Shown here piece by piece: positions 46,034 through 55,982 of a DNA stretch of 64,000 nucleotides. The notes below the pieces were generated by a model. The model was not told where the DNA came from, made no database searches, and was given only the letters and a program-made list of their open reading frames with translations. The translations under genes were made by a program, and so were the position numbers. This DNA is from an uncultured Pseudomonadota bacterium (GTDB lineage: Bacteria > Pseudomonadota > Gammaproteobacteria > Burkholderiales > CAIKXV01). The stretch spans positions 1 to 64,000 of the forward strand of contig CAIKXV010000201.1 of the NCBI GenBank assembly GCA_903831455.1, read 5' to 3'. Each line of letters begins with the position of its first letter. Position 1 is the first letter of the stretch.

Positions 46034-47878
46034 GTGGGGGCAGTAGACGCGATCTGGGTGTCGATCGCCGCGGCGTGCGCCACGCTCGCGGCCATCCACG
46101 CGCACGTCGTGCTCAACCGGCCCTCAGCCACGGCTCATCTGGCGTTCGCAGTCCTGTCGGCGAGCGTGGCCGTGATTGGCCTTCTCGAACTGGACATGCT
46201 GTTGGCGGAGTCCCCCGCCGAGTTCGGGCGCCGGCTGTGGTGGTACCAATGGCCCGTCTGGACCGGTGTCGTCGCGCTGGTGTTCTTCGTGTGGCGTCAT
46301 CTGCGAGCAGGGCGCCGATGGCTGGGCTGGACGGTCATCGTCCTGCGCACCCTCACGGTCGTGGCCAACGCGCTGTCCGATCCCAACGTCAACTATCGCG
46401 AGATCACCGAACTGGTGCCGGCGACGATGTTCGGCGACAGCGTGGTCGTCGCCGTGGGGCGTCCGGGACTCTGGCTGCCGCTCGCACACCTCTCGCTGCT
46501 GGCCCTGATCGCCTTCGTGGCCGACGCCACGCTCACGCTTTGGCGCGAGCGTCGGCGCGACTCCTCGCTGCTGCTGGCCGCTTGTCTGCTGATGTTCGTG
46601 GTGACGGCGACCGGGGTCGTGGTCGTGTCCTTCTGGGGACTGGTCCGGATCCCGCCGCTGGTCACGCTGCTGTTCGTGCCCATCGTTCTGGCGATGGGCG
46701 CGGAACTCAGCCGTGAGCTCGTGCGAGCGGCTGCGGTGAGCGCCGAACTCGTCATCAAGGACGGGGAGCTTCGTGAATCCCGGCGCCGGCTGGAACTCGC
46801 CGCCGACGCCGCGAATGCCGGACTGTGGGGCATCGAGCGGGCGACCGGATCGCTCTGGGCCACTCCCCGGGCAATCCACATGCTGGGGCTTGAACCATCG
46901 GGCCCCCATCGGATAGAGGACGTGCTGCAGGCCGTTCATCAGGACGACCGAGACCGGATGCGCGCGGCGCTGGGCGAGGCGAACCAGGACGGCACGCTGC
47001 ACACGCTCGAATATCGCGTACCCGGTCCGGACGGATCGGTGCGCTGGTTCGTGTACTCGGGCTCGGCGAGCGATTCCCGCGCGGGGGGCTTCGACGGGAT
47101 CACCGGAGTGAGCCTGGACATCACCCAGAGAAGGAAGTCCGAGGCCGACGCGCTGCTCTACCGTTCGGAAATGGAGCGGCTGTCGCGCCTCGCGACGCTC
47201 AACGAACTGTCCGGCGCGCTCGCGCACGAAATCAACCAGCCGCTGGCGACCATCATGAGCAATGCCGAGGCGGCACAAGGCATGCTGGAGCGGTCGAGGC
47301 CTGACCTCGACGAGTTGCGCGCGATGCTGCACGACATCGTCATCGCCGACGAGCGCGCGGGCGCGGTGATCCAGCGCATGCGCGCCTTGCTGGGGCGGCG
47401 TGGACTGGACCCGATGGTGATCGAGTGCGCGGCGCTGCTTCGAGGGGTGTTGAGCTTCATGCGGACCGAGCTGATCAGCCGGTCGGTGCAGGTGCACCTT
47501 GATGTCCCGGACAGCGCCCTGAAGGTCGAGGTCGACCGGGTGGCGATGGAGCAGGTGCTGATCAATCTGCTCAGCAACGCGTGCGAGGCGATGGCGGATC
47601 TCGAACCGGAAGAGCGCCGGATCGTGCTGTCCGCGTGCGAGGAGCAGGGGCGGGTGAGGATCCGCGTGGAGGACCATGGCCGTGGGCTGCCCGTTCCCCC
47701 GGAACAGGTGTTCCAGTCTTTCTACACCACGAAGCGGGAAGGGCTCGGGCTCGGCCTGGCGATCTCACGCTCGATCGTCCAGTCGCATGGGGGACGCCTG
47801 ATCGCGCGCAACCGGGATGGCGGCGGCGCAGGCTTTATCATTGATCTCCCGTCGATGCGCCCGGAGTCAGGCAGATGA
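46034..47878 (+). CDS. Membrane-bound PAS-containing sensor histidine kinase
   Basis: Multi-TM N-terminus; PAS segment; ALAHEINQPLATIMSNAEAAQGML (H-box); INLLSNACEAM; VEDHGRGLPVPPEQVFQSFYTTKREGLGLGLAISRSIV. GTG start. Confidence 0.9.
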   Translation: MGAVDAIWVSIAAACATLAAIHAHVVLNRPSATAHLAFAVLSASVAVIGLLELDMLLAESPAEFGRRLWWYQWPVWTGVVALVFFVWRHLRAGRRWLGWTVIVLRTLTVVANALSDPNVNYREITELVPATMFGDSVVVAVGRPGLWLPLAHLSLLALIAFVADATLTLWRERRRDSSLLLAACLLMFVVTATGVVVVSFWGLVRIPPLVTLLFVPIVLAMGAELSRELVRAAAVSAELVIKDGELRESRRRLELAADAANAGLWGIERATGSLWATPRAIHMLGLEPSGPHRIEDVLQAVHQDDRDRMRAALGEANQDGTLHTLEYRVPGPDGSVRWFVYSGSASDSRAGGFDGITGVSLDITQRRKSEADALLYRSEMERLSRLATLNELSGALAHEINQPLATIMSNAEAAQGMLERSRPDLDELRAMLHDIVIADERAGAVIQRMRALLGRRGLDPMVIECAALLRGVLSFMRTELISRSVQVHLDVPDSALKVEVDRVAMEQVLINLLSNACEAMADLEPEERRIVLSACEEQGRVRIRVEDHGRGLPVPPEQVFQSFYTTKREGLGLGLAISRSIVQSHGGRLIARNRDGGGAGFIIDLPSMRPESGR

Positions 47879-48501
47879 TCACCGTGCATGTGGTGGATGA
47901 CGAGCCCGAACTGCGCCGGGCGCTCGCGCGCGTGCTCGAGTCCGGCGGCTACCGGGTGCGCGCGTGCGCGAGCGCCGACGAGTTTCTCGACGGGCTTCAG
48001 GAGACGATGTCCGGCTGCGTGCTGCTCGATGTGGCCATGCCGGGCATCGATGGCCTCGCCCTGCAGGAGAAGCTGCGGGTCGTCGCACCGCACCTTCCGA
48101 TCGTGTTCCTGACCGGCCGTGGTGACATCGCCATGAGCGTGAGGGCGATGAAGTCCGGTGCGGTGGATTTCCTCACCAAGCCGGTTCGTCGCGCGGACCT
48201 CCTGCGCGCGGTGCGTACGGCCGTCGAGCGCGCCGAGCAGTCACGCCTGGAGCACGAGCGGATCGAATCGGCGAGGGCGAAGGCGACACGACTTACCCCT
48301 CGCGAACGCGAGGTGATGCAGCATGTGCTCGCGGGACGCCTGAACAAGATCATCGCGGACCGACTCGGCACGGCAGAGGGAACGGTGAAGGTCCACCGCG
48401 CTCGTCTGATGGAAAAGCTCGGGCTGGATTCCGTTCCCGACCTCGTGCGCTTCGCGGAACTTGCGGGTATCAGTCCGGCGGCGGATCGGGACGACGAGTA
48501 G
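47875..48501 (+). CDS. FixJ-type response regulator (receiver + LuxR HTH)
   Basis: VHVVDDEPELRRALARVLE...VLLDVAMPGIDGLALQ...KSGAVDFLTKPV...LTPREREVMQHVLAGRLNKIIADRLGTAEGTVKVHRARLMEKLGL. ATGA overlap with the kinase. Confidence 0.92.
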   Translation: MITVHVVDDEPELRRALARVLESGGYRVRACASADEFLDGLQETMSGCVLLDVAMPGIDGLALQEKLRVVAPHLPIVFLTGRGDIAMSVRAMKSGAVDFLTKPVRRADLLRAVRTAVERAEQSRLEHERIESARAKATRLTPREREVMQHVLAGRLNKIIADRLGTAEGTVKVHRARLMEKLGLDSVPDLVRFAELAGISPAADRDDE

Positions 48502-48840
48502 CCCGGTCGCCGGGCAGTCGCGGACTAAACGACCGTTTACCCCGTGGGGGGCGGTCGTACCGGCGTCAGTTCCAACGGGAGGTGGGAGGCTCGCGCCCAC
48601 TCCATCGTCGCGCCCGGCCGCAGGCCAGGGCGTCGATGCGCGACGACGATCCCCCAGCCCGGACCGCGTGCGTCCCAGCGGCCTGTCCGGAGCCAGGGAG
48701 ACGCCTGCAACGGCCAACGGCGCCTGATCCCGAAGCGATCCTGCGGATCGCGTCAACCTTGGTGCAATGGGCTGCATCGATACGGGCTCGTAAGCTCCGT
48801 GCTCGAGTCGTCAGGCGCCCATTGCGCCGGAGGAGAGGAA

Positions 48841-50403
48841 ATGACCCGGTTGATTCGCGGTGCAGTTGCGTTGTTGATGGCCTCGCTGCTGTCGGGAATG
48901 GCGAGCGTTGCCCTCGCTCAGCCGACGGGAAGATCCGAGGCTCCGCGCCGGCCCAACATCCTCGTCATCATGGGCGACGACATCGGGCAGTTCAACATCA
49001 GCGCCTTCAACCTGGGCATGATGGGCTACCGCACTCCGAACATCGACAGCATCGCGCGCCAGGGCGCGCTGTTCACCGACTGGTACGGGCAGCAGAGCTG
49101 CACGGCCGGGCGGGCTGCGTTCGTGACGGGGCAGTCCCCGATCCGCACCGGCCTGACCAAGGTCGGTCTCCCGGGGACTCCCGAAGGCATGCGTCCGGAG
49201 GATCCCACCATCGCCACGCTCCTGCGGGCACGGGGATACATGACCGGCCAGTTCGGCAAGAACCATCTCGGCGACCGCGACGAGATGCTGCCGACCCGCC
49301 ACGGCTTCGACGAATTCTTCGGCAACCTCTACCACCTCAATGCGGAGGAAGAGCCCGAGAACGTCGACTATCCGCGCAATCCGGAGTTCCGCAAGCGGTT
49401 CGGTCCTCGTGGCGTCATCCACTCCTTCGCCGACGGTCGAGTCACCGACACCGGTCCGCTCACGCGCAAGCGGATGGAGACGATCGACGACGAGGTGATG
49501 ACGAAGACCCTCGACTTCATGGATCGCGCCCGCAAGGCGGACCGGCCGTTCTTCGTGTGGTGGAACTCGACCCGGATGCACATCTTCACCCGCCTCAAGC
49601 CCGAGTCGCAGGGTCGTACGGGACTGGGCATCTACGCCGACGGCATGGTGGAGCACGATCGGCATGTCGGCCAGTTGCTGGCCAAGCTGAAGGAACTGGG
49701 CGTGGACGACAACACCATCGTCGTCTACACCACCGACAACGGTGCCGAGGTCTTCACCTGGCCCGACGGCGGTACCACCATGTTCCGCGGCGAGAAGAAC
49801 ACGAACTGGGAGGGCGGCTACCGGGTTCCGGCGATGATGCGCTGGCCCGGGGTGATCCAGCCGGGCACCGTGATCAACGACATCGCTGCCCACGAAGATC
49901 TGATGCCGACGCTGCTGGCTGCGGCCGGCGATTCGACCGCCCGCGAGGATCTCCTGAAGGGACGGCGCGTCGGCGACCGCACCTACCGCGTGCACCTCGA
50001 CGGCCATGACCTTGGGCCTGCGCTGCGCGGCAAGGCTCCGTGGCCGCGGCGGGACTTCATCTACTGGACCGACGACGGAAGCGTGGCCGCGCTGCGCTAC
50101 GACAACTGGAAGGTGACGTTCCTCAGGCAGAACGCACACGGCCTTCATGTCTGGCAGGCGCCCTTCGAGCAGTTGCGTGCCCCGATCCTGACCAACCTGC
50201 GGATGGACCCTTTCGAGCTCGCCCATGACATCGGGGCGGAGTACCAGCGCTGGTACCTCGATCGGATGTTCATGATCGCCCCGGCAATCGACCACGTCGC
50301 CCGCTGGCTCCAGAGCTTCAAGCAGTTTCCCCCGAGGCAGAAGCCCGGCAGCTTCAACCTCGACCGGGTGATGGAGATGGTGACGCGACCCGCTCGCAAC
50401 TGA
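48841..50403 (+). CDS. Arylsulfatase-family sulfatase (CTAGR active-site motif)
   Basis: Signal peptide; RPNILVIMGDDIGQFNISAFN...WYGQQSCTAGRAAFVTGQSPIRTGL...GKNHLGDRDEMLPTRHGFDEFFGNLYHLNAEEEPEN. Confidence 0.9.
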   Translation: MTRLIRGAVALLMASLLSGMASVALAQPTGRSEAPRRPNILVIMGDDIGQFNISAFNLGMMGYRTPNIDSIARQGALFTDWYGQQSCTAGRAAFVTGQSPIRTGLTKVGLPGTPEGMRPEDPTIATLLRARGYMTGQFGKNHLGDRDEMLPTRHGFDEFFGNLYHLNAEEEPENVDYPRNPEFRKRFGPRGVIHSFADGRVTDTGPLTRKRMETIDDEVMTKTLDFMDRARKADRPFFVWWNSTRMHIFTRLKPESQGRTGLGIYADGMVEHDRHVGQLLAKLKELGVDDNTIVVYTTDNGAEVFTWPDGGTTMFRGEKNTNWEGGYRVPAMMRWPGVIQPGTVINDIAAHEDLMPTLLAAAGDSTAREDLLKGRRVGDRTYRVHLDGHDLGPALRGKAPWPRRDFIYWTDDGSVAALRYDNWKVTFLRQNAHGLHVWQAPFEQLRAPILTNLRMDPFELAHDIGAEYQRWYLDRMFMIAPAIDHVARWLQSFKQFPPRQKPGSFNLDRVMEMVTRPARN

Positions 50404-50425
50404 GCGCCGAGAGCCCGATCGACCG

Positions 50426-50449
50426 GACGGCAGCGCTTGCGCTGCCGTC
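50426..50449 (+). terminator. Candidate hairpin terminator after the sulfatase gene
   Basis: GACGGCAGCGC-TT-GCGCTGCCGTC, perfect 11-bp inverted repeat 23 bp past the stop; no long T-tract. Confidence 0.5.
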
Positions 50450-50493
50450 TGTCATTCCGGGCGCCGCACCCGGCGCGCGTTTGCAGGATACCC

Positions 50494-51498
50494 ATGGATA
50501 CGGCCGATCTGTCCCGCCGAGCGCTGCTTGCCTTCGTCTCCACGCTGCTTGCGAGCGGCTGTGCGGGCGGCATGCCAGCGTCGCGCTCGGATCCTCTGCC
50601 CTCCTGGAGCGAGGGCCCCGCACGTGATCGCATCATGGCCTTCGTCCGCGAGGTCACCGACCCGTCTTCGGCCGCGTATGTGCCCATGGGCGAGAGGCTC
50701 GCGGTCTTCGACAACGACGGCACCTTGTGGTGCGAGCAGCCGATCTACGTCCAGGCCGCGTTCATCGCCGACCGCATTCGCGAGCAGGCCTCGAGCCACC
50801 CCGAATGGAGTACGCGAGAGCCGTTTCGCGCGGTGCTGGCCGGGGACCGGGCCGCTCTCGCCGCAGGGGGCGAGCGGACGCTGATGGAACTGGTGATGGC
50901 CACGCATGCCGGGATGACGGTCGAGGGCTTCTCCGGGATCGCGGCGCGATGGATCGCAGAGGCCCGTCATCCACGATTCGGCCGTCGATATACCGAACTG
51001 GTCTACTCGCCGATGATCGAACTCATGCGCTGGCTGCGCGGTCTCGGGTTCGGGACGGCGATCGTGACCGGAGGAGGCGTCGAGTTCGTGCGTACCTTCT
51101 CGCTGCCGGTCTACGGCGTTGCCCGGGAACACGTCGTCGGATCCTCGATCCGCACCCGATACCAGGCCGATGCGCCGGGCCCGCGACTCATGCGCGAGGC
51201 GGAGATCGATTTCATCGACGACAAGGCGGGCAAGCCCGTCGGTATCCATCGTCAGTTCGGCATGAAGCCGATCGCGGCCTTCGGCAATTCGGACGGCGAC
51301 TACGAGATGCTCGAGTGGACCACCTCGGGCACCGGGGCTCGGCTCGGCATGATCGTCCACCACGACGACGCCGAGCGTGAGTACGCGTACGATCGTCGCT
51401 CGGCGGTGGGACGACTCGACCGCGCCCTCGATGACGCCGCATCGCGAGGGTGGCTGGTGGCCAGCATGCGTCGCGACTGGCGACGGGTCTTCGCTTGA
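50494..51498 (+). CDS. HAD-family phosphatase, predicted lipoprotein/exported
   Basis: LLASGCAGG lipobox-like; RLAVFDNDGTLWCEQPIYVQ (HAD motif I); AFGNSDGDYEML. Confidence 0.85.
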   Translation: MDTADLSRRALLAFVSTLLASGCAGGMPASRSDPLPSWSEGPARDRIMAFVREVTDPSSAAYVPMGERLAVFDNDGTLWCEQPIYVQAAFIADRIREQASSHPEWSTREPFRAVLAGDRAALAAGGERTLMELVMATHAGMTVEGFSGIAARWIAEARHPRFGRRYTELVYSPMIELMRWLRGLGFGTAIVTGGGVEFVRTFSLPVYGVAREHVVGSSIRTRYQADAPGPRLMREAEIDFIDDKAGKPVGIHRQFGMKPIAAFGNSDGDYEMLEWTTSGTGARLGMIVHHDDAEREYAYDRRSAVGRLDRALDDAASRGWLVASMRRDWRRVFA

Positions 51499-53915
51499 AG
51501 CGGCGGCGCAAGCGGGGGGACGGGGCGGCGCCGCCCGGCGCTCCCACGGGGGATGCGCCCGCCCGCCCGTCGGCGTCGGCATCGCCCCGGCCAGCGCTCG
51601 CGCGCCCCCGCGTTCGCAGCCTCGCGGTCGCCCTTGGGGCCGGCGTGGTCATCGCCTGCCTGGTCCTGCTTGCGCGCTGGCCGGGAAGCCCTGTCCCGGC
51701 AGCGGCGCCGGACTACGTCGGCAGCACCCGCTGTGCCGGTTGCCATGCCTCGCAGCATTCGGCCTGGCAAGGCTCTCACCACGCGCGCGCGATGCAGCAT
51801 GCGACTGCCGGGACCGTTCTGGGCGACTTCGGTGATGCCGTCCATGTCCACGACGGCGTGCGTTCCCGGTTCTACAAGCAGGATGGACGGTACCGGGTGC
51901 AGACCGACGGGCCGGACGGAAAGCCGGCGGATTACGAGATTCTCTACACCTTCGGGGTCTACCCGCTCCAGCAGTACCTGGTGGAGATCGAGTCCGGGCG
52001 CCTGCAGGCGCTCTCGGTGGGCTGGGACTCCCGCCCCCGCGAACAGGGCGGGCAGCGGTGGTTTCGCCAGTATCCCGGGGAGAAGATCGACCATCGGGAC
52101 GAACTGCACTGGACGCGCGCCAGCCAGAACTGGAACGCGATGTGCGCGGATTGCCACTCGACCGACGTTCGCCGCGGTTACCACCCTGACGATCATCGCT
52201 ACGACACCCGCTACCGGGAAGTCTCGGTCGGATGCGAGTCCTGCCATGGGCCCGCCGCTCGCCACGTGGAGTGGGCGAAGGGCGGCAGCCGATCCGACCC
52301 TTCGAAGGGGCTGGCGCTGCAATTGAACGAGCGCAAGGGGGCGGGTTGGGCGATCGACCCTTCGACCGGCACGGCCCGGCGCAGCGGGCCGATGCGAGAG
52401 AGGCCGGAACTGGAGGTCTGCGCGGCCTGCCATTCGCGCCGCGCGCAGTTTGCCGAGGGCTGGCATGCGGGGAGGGCCTTCATGGATCATTACCTGCCAG
52501 CGACGCTGACGCATGGACTGTACTTTCCGGACGGACAGCAGCGTGACGAGGTGTTTACCTGGGGGTCGTGGGTCCAGAGCCGGATGCATCGGGCCGGCGT
52601 GACCTGCAGCGACTGCCACGATCCGCACACGCAGGCCCTGCGTGCGCCGGGCAATGCGGTCTGCGCGCAGTGTCACGAGTCGTCCCGATTCGACTCGCCC
52701 CGCCACCATCGCCATGCGCAGCAGTCGAGCGGAGCGCAGTGCGTCGAATGCCACATGCCGGCAACGAAGTACATGGTCGTGGACCCCCGACGGGATCACG
52801 GCATGCGAATCCCGCGCCCGGATCTCTCCCTCAGCCTCGGCACGCCGAACGCGTGCACGCAGTGCCATCAGGATCGAACGGCGCAGTGGGCGGTGGAGGC
52901 CCTGCGCAGCTGGGGAGCGGACTCGCGCCTTGGCCGGCCGCATTTCGGCACCGTGCTGCAGGCTGCCCGTCGGGGCGAGCCCGGCTCGGCTGCGAGCCTG
53001 ATCGGACTGGTGACCGATCGAGATCAGCCCGGCATCGTGCGCGCGACGGCGTTGGGCCTGCTCGCGCGGTACCCGGGCACGTCAGCGGTCGACGCCGCCC
53101 GCAGGGCGCTGGCGGATGTCGATCCTCTCGTCCGACATGCCGCCGTGGGATCGCTTGCCCAACTCGCTGCCGATCAGGTCGGTCTGGGTACATCTCCGAG
53201 CTTCGATGACCCTGTCCTGGCGGTTCGACTGGAGGCCGCGCGCGCGTTGATCGCCCAGGGACCGCTGGCTCGCTCCCCCGACTCCACCCCGGTCGATCGC
53301 GCGTTGCGCGAGTTCGAGCGGGTGCAGCGCGCGAACGCCGATCGACCGGAGTCGCTCCTGGGACTGGGCAACCTGCTCGCCGCGAGAGGTCGGCTCGACG
53401 ATGCACAGTCGGTTTTCAGGTCCGCGATCGCGCTCGATCGGGGCTTCGTCCCGGCGTACGTGAATCTTGCGGAACTGATGCGTGCCCGATCGACCGAACA
53501 GGACGTCCAGGCACTGTTGAGATCAGGCCTGAGGGAGGCGCCGCGGGCTGCGGCGCTCAGATCGGCGCTTGGCCTGTCGCTGGTGCGGGAAGGTCGGCAC
53601 GCGCTGGCGGTGCAGGAGCTGTCGGCTGCGTACGCCCTGGCCTCCTCGGAGCCGCGACATGCCTACGTGTATGCCATGGCACTGAAGGAACGGGGGCGCG
53701 TACCCGAAGCGCTTCGCGTTCTGGAGGACAGCGTGGAGCAGAACGGAGATCGCGAACTGCGGCTGGCAATCGCCAGTCTTCGCATGCAGCGTGGCGAGGT
53801 CGACGCGGCCCGGCGGTCGCTGGCTGCGCTGGCCGCGACCAACCCGGAGGATCCCGCGCTGTCCCGCCTGCGGCCAACGAGGCCGATGCCGACGCCGACG
53901 CAGGATGCGCGTTGA
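51495..53915 (+). CDS. Octaheme c-type cytochrome with HEAT-like and TPR C-terminal region
   Basis: Eight CxxCH motifs (CAGCH, CADCH, CESCH, CAACH, CSDCH, CAQCH, CVECH, CTQCH), then HEAT-like and TPR segments (ESLLGLGNLLAARGRLDDAQSVFRSAIALDRGFVPAYVNLAELMRAR). Start uncertain (TTG 51495 or ATG 51450). Confidence 0.85.
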   Translation: MKRRRKRGDGAAPPGAPTGDAPARPSASASPRPALARPRVRSLAVALGAGVVIACLVLLARWPGSPVPAAAPDYVGSTRCAGCHASQHSAWQGSHHARAMQHATAGTVLGDFGDAVHVHDGVRSRFYKQDGRYRVQTDGPDGKPADYEILYTFGVYPLQQYLVEIESGRLQALSVGWDSRPREQGGQRWFRQYPGEKIDHRDELHWTRASQNWNAMCADCHSTDVRRGYHPDDHRYDTRYREVSVGCESCHGPAARHVEWAKGGSRSDPSKGLALQLNERKGAGWAIDPSTGTARRSGPMRERPELEVCAACHSRRAQFAEGWHAGRAFMDHYLPATLTHGLYFPDGQQRDEVFTWGSWVQSRMHRAGVTCSDCHDPHTQALRAPGNAVCAQCHESSRFDSPRHHRHAQQSSGAQCVECHMPATKYMVVDPRRDHGMRIPRPDLSLSLGTPNACTQCHQDRTAQWAVEALRSWGADSRLGRPHFGTVLQAARRGEPGSAASLIGLVTDRDQPGIVRATALGLLARYPGTSAVDAARRALADVDPLVRHAAVGSLAQLAADQVGLGTSPSFDDPVLAVRLEAARALIAQGPLARSPDSTPVDRALREFERVQRANADRPESLLGLGNLLAARGRLDDAQSVFRSAIALDRGFVPAYVNLAELMRARSTEQDVQALLRSGLREAPRAAALRSALGLSLVREGRHALAVQELSAAYALASSEPRHAYVYAMALKERGRVPEALRVLEDSVEQNGDRELRLAIASLRMQRGEVDAARRSLAALAATNPEDPALSRLRPTRPMPTPTQDAR

Positions 53916-53973
53916 CCGCGCGGGCGCACCGGTCGGGTATCGAGCGATCCGCATCCACGCCAGGAGATCGACC

Positions 53974-55503
53974 ATGATGCAGTTCGACAAGTCGGGCAGG
54001 AGCGCGTCGGTTGCGCGCACGGCGGCGACGTTGATTCGTCGCCTGGCAGGAGTCTGGCTGCTTGCGGTCTGCGCATCCATGGTCTCGGGGTGTGCAACAC
54101 GGCCGGTCAACCCGCCCCTCGCCCAGGCCGATGCGAGGGTGGGTTACCGGTTCGAGACGCGGCGAGTGGCGCTTCGCAACCCCGAGAACCTCGTGGTCCT
54201 CGCGTTCTCGGGCGGCGGCACCCGGGCAGCCGCTTTTTCGTACGGGGTGCTCGAGTACCTGCGCAACACCACGGTGACGAACCGGGACGGGGCTCCCGTC
54301 CGGCTGCTCGACGAGGTGGCGGTGATCACAGGGGTTTCGGGCGGCAGTTTCACCGCGCTCGCCTATGGGCTGCACGGCGAGCGTCTTTTCGACCTGTACG
54401 AGGATCGGTTTCTCAAGCGCAACGTCCAGGGCGTGCTCGCCTCGCGTGCCCTGAACCCGACCTACTGGCCGCGCCTGCTGTCGAGCGGCTGGGATCGGTC
54501 CGAGCTCGCGGCCGAGCTGTACGACGAGATCCTCTTTCAAGGCGCCACGTTCGGAGACCTGCTCGATCGCCGGGGTCCGCTGATCCTCGCCTCGGCGACG
54601 GATCTGTCCTCGGGCGCGCGGTTCGTCTTCCACCAGCACACCTTCGACCTGATCTGTTCGGATCTCTCGCGGGTCAGGCTCTCGCGCGCTGCAGCGGCCT
54701 CGTCGGCCGTCCCCGTGCTGCTGTCGCCGGTTACCCTCGACAACTACGGCGGAACCTGCAATCGACGCCGCCCGGACTGGGTCGAGCGATTCATCGGGCA
54801 GGCCGACCCGCCCCGACCGGCCGCTCGCGCGATCCGCGCGCTTCGCGCGCAGGAGGCGTACGGTGACGGCGCTGCGCGGCCGTTCCTCCATCTGGTCGAT
54901 GGTGGGGTGTCGGACAACCTCGGCATGCGCGGCGTGCTCGATGTCCTCGAACTGATGGAGGCGCTCCAGTCGCAGGACGGAGACCCGCTGCTCGACCAGG
55001 TTCGTCGCATCGTGGTGATCGTGGTCAACTCGCTGTCGGTCCCGCCCAACGACTGGGACCAGCGCGCGCGTGCCCCGGGTGCGATCGACGTGCTGCTTCG
55101 GTCGGCCGGAGTGCCGATCGACCATCACTCGTACGAGGCGGTCGAACTGCTCAAGGACACGGCAGCGCGCTGGCGCACCTTGCGCCGGCTTGCGGCGCAG
55201 GACGCATCGATGCTGCAATCGACCGAAGGACTGGCGTACTCGTCGCGCGTGCCGCAGGCGGACCTCTACGCGATCGACGTGTCGTTTCCGGCGCTGGAGG
55301 ATTATGCGGAGTTCGCCTACCTCAACAGCCTGCCGACGTCCTTCACGTTGCCGCCCGAGGCCGTGGATCGCCTGCGAGCCGCGGCGGGCCGCATCCTGCA
55401 AGCGTCGCCGGAATTCCAGCGGCTGCTGAAGGACACCGGTGCGCGAATCGCACCCGGGGAATCGCCGGGTCCAGGCGCGGCATCACGGCTCGATGCGAAG
55501 TGA
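53974..55503 (+). CDS. Patatin-like phospholipase lipoprotein
   Basis: Lipobox MVSGCAT; VLAFSGGGTRAAAFSYGVL, ITGVSGGSFTAL (GxSxG), LVDGGVSDNLG (DGG). Confidence 0.9.
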   Translation: MMQFDKSGRSASVARTAATLIRRLAGVWLLAVCASMVSGCATRPVNPPLAQADARVGYRFETRRVALRNPENLVVLAFSGGGTRAAAFSYGVLEYLRNTTVTNRDGAPVRLLDEVAVITGVSGGSFTALAYGLHGERLFDLYEDRFLKRNVQGVLASRALNPTYWPRLLSSGWDRSELAAELYDEILFQGATFGDLLDRRGPLILASATDLSSGARFVFHQHTFDLICSDLSRVRLSRAAAASSAVPVLLSPVTLDNYGGTCNRRRPDWVERFIGQADPPRPAARAIRALRAQEAYGDGAARPFLHLVDGGVSDNLGMRGVLDVLELMEALQSQDGDPLLDQVRRIVVIVVNSLSVPPNDWDQRARAPGAIDVLLRSAGVPIDHHSYEAVELLKDTAARWRTLRRLAAQDASMLQSTEGLAYSSRVPQADLYAIDVSFPALEDYAEFAYLNSLPTSFTLPPEAVDRLRAAAGRILQASPEFQRLLKDTGARIAPGESPGPGAASRLDAK

Positions 55504-55568
55504 CGTATGCTGGTCGCGGCAGCCGCGGATCCGCGACGGGTCTGCCTGCAACCCGTGGAGAACCTGCG

Positions 55569-55790
55569 ATGAACCGGACGCCCGATCCTACCCCCACCTC
55601 TGCTCAGTGGCGCAGCCGAGCGGTCTACGCGACCTACGGGCTGTCGGCACTGGTGGGGCTGGTGGCCGGTTTCCAGTTCGGCGCGAGGGCAGGGGGCCTT
55701 GTGATCGGAGTGGTGGCCTCGATCAACGCGGCGGTGTTCCTGGCCCTGATCTGCGGAGGGCTGGCCGAACGAATGCTGCCGCGACGCTGA
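55569..55790 (+). CDS. Small membrane protein, unknown function
   Basis: 73 aa, two hydrophobic helices: VYATYGLSALVGLVAGFQFGARAGGLVIGVVASINAAVFLALICGGLAERML. Confidence 0.55.
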   Translation: MNRTPDPTPTSAQWRSRAVYATYGLSALVGLVAGFQFGARAGGLVIGVVASINAAVFLALICGGLAERMLPRR

Positions 55791-55822
55791 GCGCCACGGC
55801 GGCTCGTGCTGGAGAGAGGCTC

Positions 55823-55915
55823 TCAGCGGCGACGGTTGCGCTCGCTGAACGTGTTCAGCAGCCAGAAGGCGACGACGACGACCCACGCCAGCAGCAGCAG
55901 TTGCCAGATTTCCAT
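55823..55915 (-). CDS. 30-aa single-TM small protein downstream of pucC
   Basis: MEIWQLLLLAWVVVVAFWLLNTFSERNRRR; ATG with GGGGA-like upstream sequence; basic C-terminal tail. Confidence 0.45.
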   Translation of the reverse strand: MEIWQLLLLAWVVVVAFWLLNTFSERNRRR

Positions 55916-55982
55916 GACGGTCCCCAGGGTTTGTGGTTGGTGGAGGTGCGCCAGCGGGCGCGCGGAGAGTTGAACGCCGGAT

